Source of the DNA: Asterias rubens
Lineage: Eukaryota; Echinodermata; Asteroidea; Forcipulatida; Asteriidae
Direction of reading: 5' to 3'
Length of the DNA: 64,000 bases
Assembly: GCF_902459465.1 (NCBI RefSeq)
Contig: NC_047067.1
Location: 17,235,680-17,299,679 of the forward strand
The translations under genes were made by a program, and so were the position numbers. A model generated the notes under the pieces. It saw nothing but the letters and a program-made list of their open reading frames with translations, had not been told where the DNA came from and did no database searches. Each line of letters begins with the position of its first letter. Position 1 is the first letter of the stretch. Positions 30,771-41,905 of the stretch are shown one piece after another.

Positions 30771-32504
30771 TTAATTTGTTTAATATAATTGAATGAGATT
30801 TTTGATTTATTTTGCACGGCATACTAGCTTCTGAATTTTCAATAAGATACCTGTTGATCCTGGCCATCACATTAGGGTTGTTTTGTAATTTCCTATGCCC
30901 CTACTGTTTTTCTTGCTTTACTTTCGTATCCTCCTCTTACCAGTTTTCACGGTATTATGCCTTTTTCTTTGAATTGGGAAAAAAAAAATAATGCGATATC
31001 AACCGATGCCCTAATTATCTTCGTGCTTATCTTAAGTATGCAAACATAAATTGAAACTTGATGGACATTGAAATGTTCACAACACACACCGATCTTCAAT
31101 GACTTCAACTGGTCCCATTTGTTTTGAGTTTTTCCTGTTTTCAAGGCAAACGAGAAAGAATGGTTTCCCGGTGAAGCAATACGTGGAAGAAATATCTGCA
31201 GTATCTGCAAGTGTTCTGTGAGACTCTGTGTATGACTCTATAGCCTGCAGTTGTCTTCAATTTGTTCACAATATTTTTGGTGACATTTTCAAAATTACCA
31301 AAGTCAGGCCTGTGAAATCTCCGCTTTAAAGCGGATTTCCGCTCTTTTTAATTTTCCCAGTCTGCATTTTTCGTGGGTTCCGCTTTTTCCCGTTCTGTTT
31401 TTATCTTCTTTTTTTACATCCGAAATAGATCGTCAAGCAGCACGTACCTGGAATCGGGAAGCACTTTAATTGCGATTTGATTTGATTTTGACATTAAAAT
31501 ATATTGAAAATGAGGATGCACAACACATTGTTACATGTAAGAATTGTGGCCTACTGTTTCTGTGAAAGTGTTGTCTACGCTTCAGTTTTTAATTAAAGCC
31601 TTTTATTACGTTCGTAATTTTGGCCCAAATTCCGGACAACAATTTTCTGCTTTTTTTTTCACGACCCGCTCACAGGCCTGCAAAGTGTTAATAATAAATT
31701 GGCTTTTAAATCTGAATTTTATTTATTTTTAATAAAATGTTTTCACCTTAAAGCGTAAAAATAAAAAGTGATAATTGAATCACCAAGCTGATGTTAAAAT
31801 TTTAATATTTACATTAATATTGATACGAGGAATAAAAAAATAATAAAAAATATTAGAAAATAATATGAGGCACATGGCTTCTTTAAGCCTCTGTATTTTT
31901 TTCCCGGAATGTTTAGTCACATGATTTGATAATCGTGAATTGTGAATTGAAATGTGTTTGATGAAACTTATTCGGTAGGCAATTTTTTTTTTATGGCCTC
32001 AACTTTATGACATATTTTTGTACCTTGTAGAAATGCCTACAATACCAAACTTTTTGCATTTACAAATGTGCAAAATATCCAGTGGAGCCTACGTGTTTCT
32101 AAAATTGGTCAAGGGAGAGGAGAGTCTTTGCTTGGCAAAAAAAAAGGTATCTAGGAACTGTTTACATCGCGCACATAGAGGTAAAAGATTTCCACGATTT
32201 TAGGGACACCTTCGAAACAGGAGCTCCTACGATATGTATATATTATCTATTTGACATACTGTCTGCTTGTAGTGATTGTTTACTGGCCAAATAGAGAATA
32301 AGTATAAGAACCAATGAAAGTAATGAAAACATATGACTTCGCTCCAATGTCGTACACATTAGTAAAGTAAATGGCGGACTATCTCTCACAGCGTAAAACC
32401 AAAACTTTTAAGATTTTAAACACACGGTGTAAAAAGGTTGGATAGTTGTTTTATAGTTTTTGGTGATGAACAATTTTCCTGTTATCCTATTTGTTTTTAC
32501 ACTA
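30771..32504. other. no gene seen
   Basis: AT-rich sequence inside the inverted-repeat pair. CAGGCCTGTGAAA near 31307 and CTCACAGGCCTG near 31670 are inverted and may mark a decayed element. No transposase-like ORF. Confidence 0.45.
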
Positions 32505-32570
32505 CCCAGATAACATTCATACATTGGGCCAACGTTGGTGATTGGTCGGCACCGTTGGCATTGGTATTCA

Positions 32571-32749
32571 GGCCTGATACTTCACGGAGGCAACGGAGGC
32601 GATTGCCTCCGTTGCCCCTTGCCATTGCCTTGGTGCCCTTGAAATGCTCCAGTAGAAATTTACAATTTCCTCATAGGGTGCCCTTTGCCAAAAAGAAAAT
32701 GCCTTGGTGCCCTTGCCCTTTCAAAAACGAAGCATACAGCCCTGGGTAT
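32571..32749. mobile_element. small inserted repeat (CAGGCCTGATACTTCACGG)
   Basis: An island without the CCAACGTTGG motif, containing GGAGGCAACGGAGGCGATTG, its near complement GCCTCCGTTGCC, and repeats of TGCCTTGGTGCCCTTG. It ends near ACAGCCCTGGG. A short piece with related GGCAAGGCAAAGGGCAA lies near 43720. Confidence 0.55.
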
Positions 32750-33553
32750 TGTGTATAGCTTTTGGCGTTGGCCCCATGTTGGCACTACGTCACCACGATC
32801 GGCATTGGCACTATGTTAAGTTCTGACATAAGGCCAACGTTGGCGGTAGGTCGGCAGAATCACGTTGGTTTTACACTGGCGATCAATATTGAGCCAACGT
32901 TTTTTTTAGTAATTAAACAATATTCGGCATTGTGTTGGTATCCGACGTAGAACCAATGTTGACTCTAGGTCGGCATTACCACATTGGTTTTTACGCTGGC
33001 ACAGGCACGCAATGTTGAGCCAACGTTGGTCATAAGTGGGACATCAATATTGGCATTGTGTTGGTTTTTAGTCCATTACATTTGCCTTGGCAACGATTGC
33101 AATTGACCAACAATGTTGAGGTCGGTATTATGACAAATTATAGCTATTTTTGCTATAATTTTTAAAATTAAATTATGGTTCATTTATTTTAAAATGTCAT
33201 CGCAGCATACCGCATAATTCAAAATCTTTAAAAATATTACAATAATTAATTAAGTAGACATTAGGTGTTTGTGCACAAGCACAAAGCTGTTCCGTGGTCT
33301 TTTGCTTCGATTGAGGGCTTCAAAGATTATAGTTGGTCTGATTTCGAGAAATAACAGTTTCGTCTTTGGCCAAAAGGTCTATAACTGAACAAAAATTGAA
33401 AATCAGTTGTGTAGTTCTTGAGTTATGGCCTCACTTCCGGTCAACATGGGAGTCTCCCAGCAAACATCTGTATTGGCTCGATACTGGCATTTACATTTGA
33501 AACATTGGCAATTAATCGGCCCAGTACAGTTGCCATACCTCATCATGTACAGG

Positions 33554-34692
33554 CCCAATAAAGTTCATGCCGATGCTGGCACAATTCTTTATTGGGCCAT
33601 TACAGTCATGTCACTATTGACCCAATAACGTTCATGCCGATGCTGGCACAATTCTTTATTGGACCATTACAGTCATGTCACTATTGACCCAATAACGTTC
33701 ATGTCGATGCTGGCACAATTCTTTATTGGACCATTACAGTCATGTCACTATTGACCCAATAACGTTCATGTCGATGCTGGCACAATTCTTTATTGGACTA
33801 TTACAGTCATGTCACTATTGACCCAATAACGTTCATGTCGATGCTGGCACAATTCTTTATTGGGCCATTACAGTCATGTCACTATTGACCCAATAACGTT
33901 CATGCCGATGCTGGCACAATTCTTTATTGGGCCATTACAGTCATGTCACTATTGACCCAATAACGTTCATGCCGATGCTGGCACAATTCTTTATTGGACC
34001 ATTACAGTCATGTCACTATTGACCCAATAACGTTCATGCCGATGCTGGCACAATTCTTTATTGGGCCATTACAGTCATGTCACTATTGACCCAATAACGT
34101 TCATGCCGATGCTGGCACAATTCTTTATTGGACCATTACAGTCATGTCACTATTGACCCAATAACGTTCATGCCGATGCTGGCACAATTCTTTATTGGAC
34201 CATTACAGTCATGTCACTATTGACCCAATAACGTTCATGTCGATGCTGGCACAATTCTTTATTGGACCATTACAGTCATGTCACTATTGACCCAATAACG
34301 TTCATGCCGATGCTGGCACAATTCTTTATTGGACCATTACAGTCATGTCACTATTGACCCAATAACGTTCATGTCGATGCTGGCACAATTCTTTATTGGA
34401 CCATTACAGTCATGTCACTATTGACCCAATAACGTTCATGTCGATGCTGGCACAATTCTTTATTGGACCATTACAGTCATGTCACTATTGACCCAATAAC
34501 GTTCATGTCGATGCTGGCACAATTCTTTATTGGACCATTACAGTCATGTCACTATTGACCCAATAACGTTCATGTCGATGCTGGCACAATTCTTTATTGG
34601 ACTATTACAGTCATTTAACTATTGACCCAATAACGTTCATGTCGATGCTGGCACAATTCTTTATTGGACCATTACAGTCATGTCACTATTGA
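33554..34692 (+). repeat. 67-bp tandem array, 17 units
   Basis: The unit runs from CCCAATAACGTTCATGCCGA through TGGCACAATTCTTTATTGG and CATTACAGTCATGTCACTATTGA in a strict 67-bp period. Units differ at few sites (GCCGATG/GTCGATG, GGGCC/GGACC), so amplification is recent. Because 67 is not divisible by three, no long ORF arises. Confidence 0.95.
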
Positions 34693-35744
34693 CCCAGAAT
34701 CAGCCCGTTATCTGGCCAGATATGGCCCACTGCTGGCAGAAGGCTGGTCCAATACTCTTTGCATAGGCCCAATAACGTTCATGTCGACATCAAAACTACA
34801 AACAAACATTTGTCATTCAACCATGTTAATTAAGAAGTACACAGTTTGAATTAACAACAAACCATGGATGAAAAGTCTATGGATCCTGGACTATAAATAC
34901 AAAACATACAGTGCACAAGGATGCATAGGCATGTAATTATAGGTTGCAGTCAGTTTAGAAAGTATTTAGTTATTGGTAATTTACATGTAAATAATATAAC
35001 TGATAAGTAGATGTCCACAGACTCTAACTACTTGAATTAATCATAAAGATCATTCAGTTCATGAACAGAAATATAAACTCAAGGTCAATACTTTGAATAA
35101 TGATACGTTGGCTCAACGTTGGGGTAATGTTTAGCCAACATAAAGATTATTAAGTGGGGCCAATGTTGGGCCAACTTTAACATTGGCCCAACGTTATGCC
35201 GATGAGCAAAAGTACATTGGGCCAATATTGGTAATCAACATTGGCCAAACATAAACATTTCATTGGTTGTACGTTGGCCAATGTTTGGGTTGGCCCAATT
35301 TTAGCATTGGCTCAACGTAACTCCTATGAGCAAAAGTATGTTTGGCCAACGTCGACAGCCAAGGTTGGCCGAATGAAACTGTTCTGTTGGCAGAATGATG
35401 TTGACTCAATGTTTGATTACGTTGGCCTGATATTAGTTCAATGTTTTAACATACATGGGCAAGACATTGGCCCAATGTAGAGCTAATGTCTACATTTGGC
35501 CAACGTTGGGCCACCTTGTACATTGGCCCAACATAAGGCCGATGAGCAAAAGTATGTTGGGCCAATGTTGACAGCCAATGTTGGTACAATGAAAGTGTTC
35601 CGTTGGCCCAACGTTGGTTCTATGTTGTGATGCTATCTGGGTATAGTATTGAAAAGAGGAATCGCTGTCGGTGTACTTGCAGCATGCACACTGATCAGAT
35701 CGAATCGGCTGCCCATTTCCAGCTAGCCCGAGTGCTAGCGTCGG

Positions 35745-36110
35745 TCAGTCACGCCCTCGCGACGCGTCGGTCATCCTCTCCCTTTCACAGCAAAACATGC
35801 GCAATGATTACCAAGTGCCAGACCAAGGCTGAATTTACGGCTCAATGATTTTCGTTCCTGATTTTAGCCTTTGACGGCTGTTGACGTCCTTTGTATGAGA
35901 CCTTTATGTCTTATATATATGGGTGTACATGTCTTTATATATGAAACTACGTCCAATATAGAGGGCGCTGTTAAATATATTTGTGTTTGTCTGTTATATT
36001 TGAGTTTTTGGTCCTTCATATATATTTGCCGCTGATTCTTTATATATTTTCGGTGGTCTTTTATATATTTTTTTGATCATTATAAAAATTATATTAATCT
36101 TTGCTCTTGG
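35745..36110 (-). repeat. right arm of the 5.6 kb inverted-repeat pair
   Basis: Complement of 30470-30770 (GCGCAATGATTACCAAGTGC, AGAGGGCGCTGTTAAATATA). It carries extra TATATA-rich insertions that the left arm lacks. Confidence 0.8.
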
Positions 36111-36140
36111 TTTTGCTCCTAATGGTTTTGCTCTTATATA

Positions 36141-36898
36141 ATGAATAGGGTAGATGGCCTAAGCTTTCGATCCAAACCTGACCTTCAGAGGCATAAAACA
36201 AGTGCAAACAAATACATCCATATATAGAAAAAGAGAGTGGAAAGGGATTAAGGGAAGGATCCAGAAAGAAGCGGGAAAATAACAGCCAATCAAAGTTACT
36301 ATTTCAGAAACAATTGATGGCTATGAACCAATAGGAGTAAAGTGGCGAGGACAAAGGATGTTTAGTATGAAAGGATGGATTGCTGGACCATAAAAGTGGT
36401 AAATGTATTGTTCGATAACAATGCAGGGAAACATGAAAGGGTAGAATTAGAGGGCAAGTTGCATCATGATGCAACTAACAATGGTCAGTTAATAAGAATA
36501 GCAAGATCAAAGGTAGGATGGTTTTAAAAAAGGTATGAGGGACCTGTGGAAAAAAGGAGGGGGGGGGGGTTACTTACAATATATACAGCATATAAGTTCT
36601 CAGGCAGAAGTGAAGTGGAGGGTAATGAGAAGTTATTTAACACCAGTGTTTATGTTTAGTCCAAAGGGTTTGACTGTCTTGAGTTGGTGAATCCAGTGTG
36701 ATTCTCTATGCTTGCGGTGTGTGTCATCACCATTGCAAGCTTCAATCACCAGAAGTTCAACATCAATGCCACTATGATTGGGACTGTTGAAGTGGATAGA
36801 GTCTGAGTACGGTTTCTTGGTCTTTATGGAAGTGGCATGATTCGCAAAGCGAAGACTTAGTTTGGTCTTAGTCTGTCCCACATATTGTAGCCCATTGT
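36141..36898 (-). mobile_element. Penelope-like element, 5'-truncated, with GIY-YIG domain
   Basis: A minus-strand retroelement fragment: GIY-YIG coding region first, then the 3' UTR shared with 30174-30466. GGTTTTGCTCTTATATA occurs directly on both sides (36124-36140 and 36899-36915). This is either a 17-bp target-site duplication or part of the local TTTGCTC microsatellite-like sequence. Penelope-like elements pair a reverse transcriptase with a C-terminal GIY-YIG nuclease; the reverse transcriptase is missing here. Confidence 0.7.
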
Positions 36899-36899
36899 G
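36633..36899 (-). pseudogene. GIY-YIG endonuclease domain of a Penelope-like element (partial)
   Basis: The minus-strand frame reads NGLQYVGQTKTKLSLRF, then a His-rich segment (HFNSPNHSG), then RESHWIHQL and KPFGLN before the stop at 36633. This is the GIY-YIG pattern: Y-V-G-Q-T, an Arg in the following helix, and a Glu in the R-E-x-x-W-I helix that is the usual catalytic acid. The N-terminal part and the reverse transcriptase are absent, so it cannot be a working element. The family call rests on motif order. Confidence 0.7.
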
Positions 36900-36902
36900 G
36901 TT

Positions 36903-37350
36903 TTGCTCTTATATATATGGGTTTGCTGTTATATATGGGTTTGCTCATTTAGTCATAAACGGCCCCTCATATATTGTGGCCGGATGTTAGACCAGCCCAA
37001 ACCTTGACGCAAAAACATCGTTCAATCGGAAGCAGAATACGTCATTTGGCAAAGCTTGTCATGTTTTAATGCACCATTTGTTATGTCTCATCAATTATTC
37101 CATATATCTAAAGAACATTTTCATTCAACAATGTAGCATTTTTAACGTCCAAAAAGCTATTTGAATCGTGGAATTTTGTGTTTTTCTTCTTTTAGCTTCG
37201 ATAACGTAACCCTCTTCCCGCCGGTCGCCGGAGGAGAGTTATGGTATCGCAAATGTTTTTAAAATATTCTACATTTTATGGGACTTAACTGATTTCAATG
37301 AACTTGATTTATTTTATTCCTTTTAACTGTAAGGTTTTTGTTTTAACTTT
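36903..37350. other. no gene seen
   Basis: Short TTTGCTCTTATATAT-type repeats at the start, then unassigned sequence. Confidence 0.45.
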
Positions 37351-37682
37351 TAGGCAGTGGACACTATTGGTAATTAGTCAAAATAATTATTAGCATAAAA
37401 CCTTACTTAGTAACGAGTAATGGGGAGAGGTTGGTAGTATAAAACATTGTGAGAAACGGCTCCCTTTGAAGTGGAGTAGTTTTCGAGAAAGAAGTAATTT
37501 TTCACGAATTTGATTTTGAGACCTCAAGTTTAGAATTTGAGGTCCCGAAATCAAGCATCTGAAAGCACATAACTTCGCGTGACATGGGTGTTTTGTTCTT
37601 TCATAGTTATCTCGCAACTCCGACGAGCAATCAAGCTCAAATTTTCACAGGTTTCTTATTTTATGCATATGTTGAGATACAG
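37351..37682 (+). mobile_element. MITE family 1 copy, right end lost
   Basis: It starts AGGCAGTGGACACTATTGG and runs through the family blocks to GTTGAGATACAGCA, where it switches abruptly to the foldback family. The last 50 bases of the MITE are missing. Confidence 0.85.
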
Positions 37683-37934
37683 CAGTGGTTTTCCTTTTAC
37701 CCCGTTGTCAAACACGGTCAGCCATTTATGGAAGTCAAATTTTTGACTCCCATAAATGGCTGACCGTGTTATTTCGCAAAGTAAAAGGAAAACAATGCAA
37801 TTTCGAGGCAAATTTGTGTGGATCATTTTATTCTACTTTTGAATTATCTACCTAACCATATGCATTTCATAACAAACGGTTTCAAATGCTTTTCAAAACC
37901 AACTCGTCCAATCCAAGAAAACGTGTTCCTTTAG
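37683..37934. mobile_element. foldback element (17650 family), left arm deleted
   Basis: Begins inside the element (GTGGTTTTCCTTTTACCCC), keeps the central hairpin (CGGTCAGCCATTTATGG and its complement) and the full right arm to ACGTGTTCCTTTAG. Compare 17650-18012. Confidence 0.8.
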
Positions 37935-38010
37935 TCAGGGACCCGCGTTTGCATCACCCGTGTAAAAAGGGCTCAAGGGGCTGATTTATCTGCTTGATTA
38001 TTATCCCACA

Positions 38011-38280
38011 GTGCCAGTGCTGGCTGGAACCACTGTAATACTACACCTTGGTGGATCGCTACAGTTAAAACACCAATGCTTTCTTGGAACTCGTATACGT
38101 TACCATGACAACACTGTTGCAACTTTTCACCTAGAACTTCTAGTTGCTGGTGATATTAATCCAAACCCTGGCCCAGATATGGCAGAAAGACGACATTCAC
38201 CTGATGTTGTTAGTACAACTTGCAACAACAATAGAATAACTTATGACCGTGATCAACTCCTGGCAGTCCCTGGCACTTAA
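38011..38280 (+). pseudogene. leader ORF of the LINE with 2A-like motif
   Basis: About 89 residues open, starting within the element. At 38137-38175 it reads LLVAGDINPNPGP, which fits the C-terminal part of 2A ribosome-skipping peptides (D-V/I-E-x-N-P-G-P) except for Asn where Glu is usual. Such motifs are known in LINEs of sea urchins and other invertebrates. The frame closes at 38280 and the endonuclease continues in another frame. Confidence 0.65.
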
Positions 38281-38549
38281 TAATCTCTCCCATCATGCAG
38301 CTGTTTCACCATTACCCCTCACTTTGTTGAACTCAATTCCAATCAAATCATCATACCGTCCCAAATATCGTGGTAAACGAGGTGGCCGTCGCAAACAATG
38401 GCAGATCAATGAATGTAATAGTGATTTGAGCCAACATTCTAATCCAATCACAGTCATCTCGTCTCCCCGTCACTCTCCCAATAAAAGCAAGGCACCTAGA
38501 TCAGCTGACATTAGTAAGTTGCAGCCTATACCAAGGCAAGATGCATCCA

Positions 38550-39200
38550 AAATAAATTTTTGTTCACTCAACGCTCGGTCCGTTGCCAACAAAGTGGACA
38601 GTTTCATTGATTTTGTTTTGAGCAACAATTTGGATATTGTAGCCATTACTGAAACCTGGATCAAACCAACTGATAACATCACCATCAATTCCGTTACGCC
38701 AAATGGTTACTCCTTTCTCCATGCACCTAGAGTTAACAGGGCTGGTGTAGGGGTTGGAATCCTGTTTCGATCGGCTCTTGATGTAACTTTAAAAACTGAA
38801 ATGACCGTTTACCCATCTTTTGAGGCTATTCATGTCGTAATTACCTCCAATTCAAAATCAATCCGTCTGGTAAATGGCTACCGTCCTCCGAGTGTGCCGA
38901 ATGTGACTTTTGGTCTTTTTTTGAGGGCATGGTTAATGATTATTTATTTCTTCCATCTGAAATTGTTTTTGCTGGGGATTATAATATACATATGGATAAT
39001 TTAAATGATGCCAACACCATCCAGTTTAAGACTATATTACAATCTTATGGTCTTACTCAGCATATCTCAGGGTCAACACATATTCATGGGCATTTGCTTG
39101 ACCTACTCATAACTCGTGAAAATGATACACTTGTTTCTGGTATTTATCTTTATCCTGGGTTATCTGATCACTTTGCTATTATGTCTCAATTATCACTTCA
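38550..39200 (+). pseudogene. LINE apurinic endonuclease domain, frameshifted
   Basis: Starts at INFCSLNARSVANKVDSF, followed by the catalytic ITETW motif, then GVGVGILFRS and NGYRPPS. After a frame change near 38930-39000 it continues with AGDYNIHMDNL, LDLLITREND and the SDHFAI motif. These are the ordered signatures of the exonuclease-endonuclease-phosphatase fold of LINEs. The frame break makes it a pseudogene. Confidence 0.85.
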
Positions 39201-39280
39201 GAAACCACAACCCCCTAAAGTTACTATTACAATACTCAACCTTAAATCTATTGATGTTGATGTTTTCCGCAATGATCTAG

Positions 39281-39810
39281 TTGTGTTACTCTTACTTTGA
39301 TATGACTTCTACCAATCTCGACTCTTGTGTGCAGAATTATGAGGATATCCTTAGTGGTCTTTTGAATAAGCATGCGCCAGCTCGGACTAGATCAGTTCAT
39401 TTAAGACCTCATAGTCCTTGGTTTAATGTTGCTATACAGACTGCTAGAAAACTGCGCAGGGTTCATGAGAGAAAATGGAGGCACACAAGGCTAGAGATTG
39501 ATAGAAAGTTATATTGTAATCAAAGGCAAAAGGTTAATGAATTAATTAATGTCGCTAAAATTGAATATTACTGATCCAAATTATGGATTGTTCAGGCGAT
39601 CAGAAAAAGTTATTTAAAGTTGTAAATGGGTTACTACATCAAGCCAAGAAAACGCCTGTCTTGCCCAGTAGTGTATCAGATGCGGTTTTGGCTGATAGTT
39701 TTTCTCGCTATTTCAGTAACAAAATTCTTAATATTCGTAGTATTTTCCCTGTATCGACTAGCTCTACTATGTCGCAAACTAACCATTTACCTGTGTGTGC
39801 TCAGGTATAA
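39281..39810 (+). pseudogene. LINE linker region between endonuclease and RT
   Basis: Two ORFs in different frames hold the usual linker signatures: NKHAPARTRSVHLRPHSPWF, KLRRVHERKW, and then KKLFKVVNGLLHQ with FSRYFSNKI. No catalytic motifs are expected here. Confidence 0.75.
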
Positions 39811-39837
39811 AATATTTCCCAGTTTGCATCCGCTACT

Positions 39838-40650
39838 GTGTTTGAGGTCAAGAAGTTAATAAGAAGTTCTCCTTCTAAATCATGTGAACTGGACCCCATA
39901 CCTACTGATCTTTTAAAAAGATCTTTTGTCAAGAAGCCAGGTTTAGATGTTGAGACTTTGTCTAACTATCGAGCGGTGTCTAATTTGAAGTTTATTGGCA
40001 AGACCATCGAGCGCATTGTTGCAGATTGAATACTGTTATCTCTGACTCTGGCCCTCCTGATAAATTTCAATCAGCATACAGGTGCAAGCATAGCACTGAA
40101 TCGGCACTTTTGCAAGTGCAAAATGACATTCTATGTGCTATGGATAGCGGCCAAGTGACTGCCCTGATTCTGCTTGATTTGAGTGCGGTTTTTGACACTG
40201 TGGATCACACTATTTTGCTCAAGATACTTTGTGATATTATTGGTTTACAAGGTAATGCCCTTAAATGGTGCCAATCCTTTTTGCGAAACAGACCACAACA
40301 TGTTCGCATTGGCAATTCCACATCGGATCGAGTTGTTTATGATTTTTCGGTCCCTCAGGGGTCAGTTCTTGGACCGCTGTGGTTTACAGTTTACACCTAC
40401 CCAGTTCATAGCATCATCATGAAACACAATCTAAATTATCATGTATATGCTGAATGACACTCAGTTATATTTCTCTTTTAAACCATCACAAACTTCTGCT
40501 GATGAGAGCATTAATCGTATTGAAACATGTGTTTCTGAAATTCGTGTTTGGATGCAGGACAACTTCCTTAAGCTAAATGATCACAAGACAGAATTTATTA
40601 TACTCGGTTCACGGCAACAACTCTTAGAAGATTACTATTTCCCACATTAA
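39838..40650 (+). pseudogene. LINE reverse transcriptase domain, broken
   Basis: The first part (DPIPTDLLK, then NYRAVSNLKFIGKTIERI) lacks about 35 residues between PTDLLK and NYRAVSNL. The second part has FQSAYRCKHSTESALL, ALILLDLSAVFDTVDH and VPQGSVLGPLWF. The YADD active-site box is destroyed near 40453 by one inserted base, which gives YAE and a stop. After the shift DTQLYFSF and LKLNDHKTEFIILG follow. Confidence 0.9.
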
Positions 40651-41666
40651 TATTGGTGGTGACTCCGAAGTCACCGCTGTTGCAAAAGCTCGCAATCTGG
40701 GTGTTATATTCGACTCTTCCATGACACTTGTTTCACATATTTCTAGTTTTTCACGTTCTACAACATTTCATATCCGTAATATAGGCAAAGTAAGGAAATA
40801 TTTGACACAAAATGCAACTGAGCAGATAGTCCACTCAGTTGTAGTTTTTAGACTGGATATGTGCAATTCACTTCTATATGGCCTTCCTTGTACTCAAATT
40901 GAACGTCTTCAACGTATTCAAAACTATGCTGCTCGTGTTATTACCTTAAAGGCAGTGGACACTATTGGTAACTACTCAAAATAATTATTAGCTTAAAACC
41001 TTACTTTGTAACAAGTAATGGGGAGAGGTTGATAGTATAAAACATTGTGAGAAACGGCTCCCTCTGAAGTGACATAGTTTTCAAGGAAGAAGTAATTTTC
41101 CACGAATTGGTTTTCGAGACCTCAAGTTTAGAATTTGAGGTATCGAAATCAAGCATCTAAACGCACACAACTTCGCGTGACAAGGGTGTTTTTTCTTTCA
41201 TTATTATCTCACAACTTCGACGACCAATTGAGCTCAAATTTTCAAAGGTTTGTTATTTTATGCATATGTTGAGATACACCAAGTGAGAAGACTGGTCTTT
41301 GACAATTACCAATAGTGTCCACAGCCTTTAACTAAAAAGTCCTGCCATATAACGCCGATTTTAAAAGAATTATACTGGTTACCGGTAAGCAGTAGGATTA
41401 TGTATAAACTTTTGCTTTTCGTGTATAAATGGCTCACCAGTAATGCCCCTGCATATATTGATGATCTTCTCAGCTCATACAATCCTCCTCGCAAACTCCG
41501 GTCTTATAATTCTAGCCTTCTTATTGAGCCCATTTCCAAACATTCATGGGGAGACCGATCTTTCTCATATGCTGCCCCTCGTCTATGGAACAAATTGCCT
41601 GCACTAGTTAAATCATCCGTTTCTTTGACCCAATTTAAAAAACAACTAAAACAAACAGGCATTTGA
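40651..41666 (+). pseudogene. LINE C-terminal region, split by a MITE
   Basis: Before the MITE: NLGVIFDSSMTL, DMCNSLLYGLP and RLQRIQNYAARVIT. After the MITE: ILKELYWLPV, YKLLLFVYKWL and HSWGDRSFSYAAPRLWNKLP, ending with a TGA near 41664. These are typical of CR1/L2 element C-termini. The MITE at 40945-41331 sits exactly between the two blocks. Confidence 0.85.
40945..41331 (+). mobile_element. MITE family 1, full copy inside the LINE
   Basis: Starts TTAAAGGCAGTGGACACTAT and ends CAATAGTGTCCACAGCCTTTAA; about 387 bp, which sets the full length of the family. Because the host sequence is a known protein frame, the insertion boundaries are clear. Confidence 0.93.
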
Positions 41667-41905
41667 TTCAATGGTTTAATTATTTTTTTTTTTTTTTTAC
41701 CTTTTAGGATGTTTTTTTAAATATTGCATTTGTATGATTGTATTCTAAACCACATGTTCTAGATTTCTCTCAACTTAGGTTTATATTTTAATTTGTTTTG
41801 TTATTGTATATTAATTTAATGCTATTGTTTGTATTTTAGCGCCATGAGCACTTCTGTGGATTTGTGCGCTTTATAAGTTTTCATTATTATTATTATCATA
41901 TTATT

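Larger units (their letters stand above)
32505..35645. mobile_element. 3.1 kb repeat unit with TACCCAGATA ends, rich in CCAACGTTGG
   Basis: Left end TACCCAGATAACA and right end TGCTATCTGGGTA are inverted. Inside, imperfect copies of the palindrome TTGGGCCAACGTTGG and its variants recur dozens of times at 32515-33130 and 35100-35630, and between them lies a 67-bp tandem array. No protein is encoded. It looks like a non-autonomous element that has expanded by repeat amplification. The superfamily is unknown. Confidence 0.6.
37940..41905 (+). mobile_element. CR1/L2-type non-LTR retrotransposon, dead
   Basis: In order: a leader ORF ending in a 2A-like motif, an apurinic endonuclease, a reverse transcriptase, a C-terminal region and a 3' UTR ending in TGCGCTTTATAAG and (ATT)n. 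Frames change at least six times, the RT N-terminus has an internal deletion, the RT active site is broken by one extra base, and a MITE (40945-41331) splits the C-terminal part. No target-site duplication was found. It lies in the intergenic or CPT1 5' intron region. Confidence 0.9.

Noticed and set aside
32438..32758. 106-residue plus-strand ORF
   Set aside because: It crosses the left end of the 32.5 kb element and an inserted repeat; no protein family is seen.
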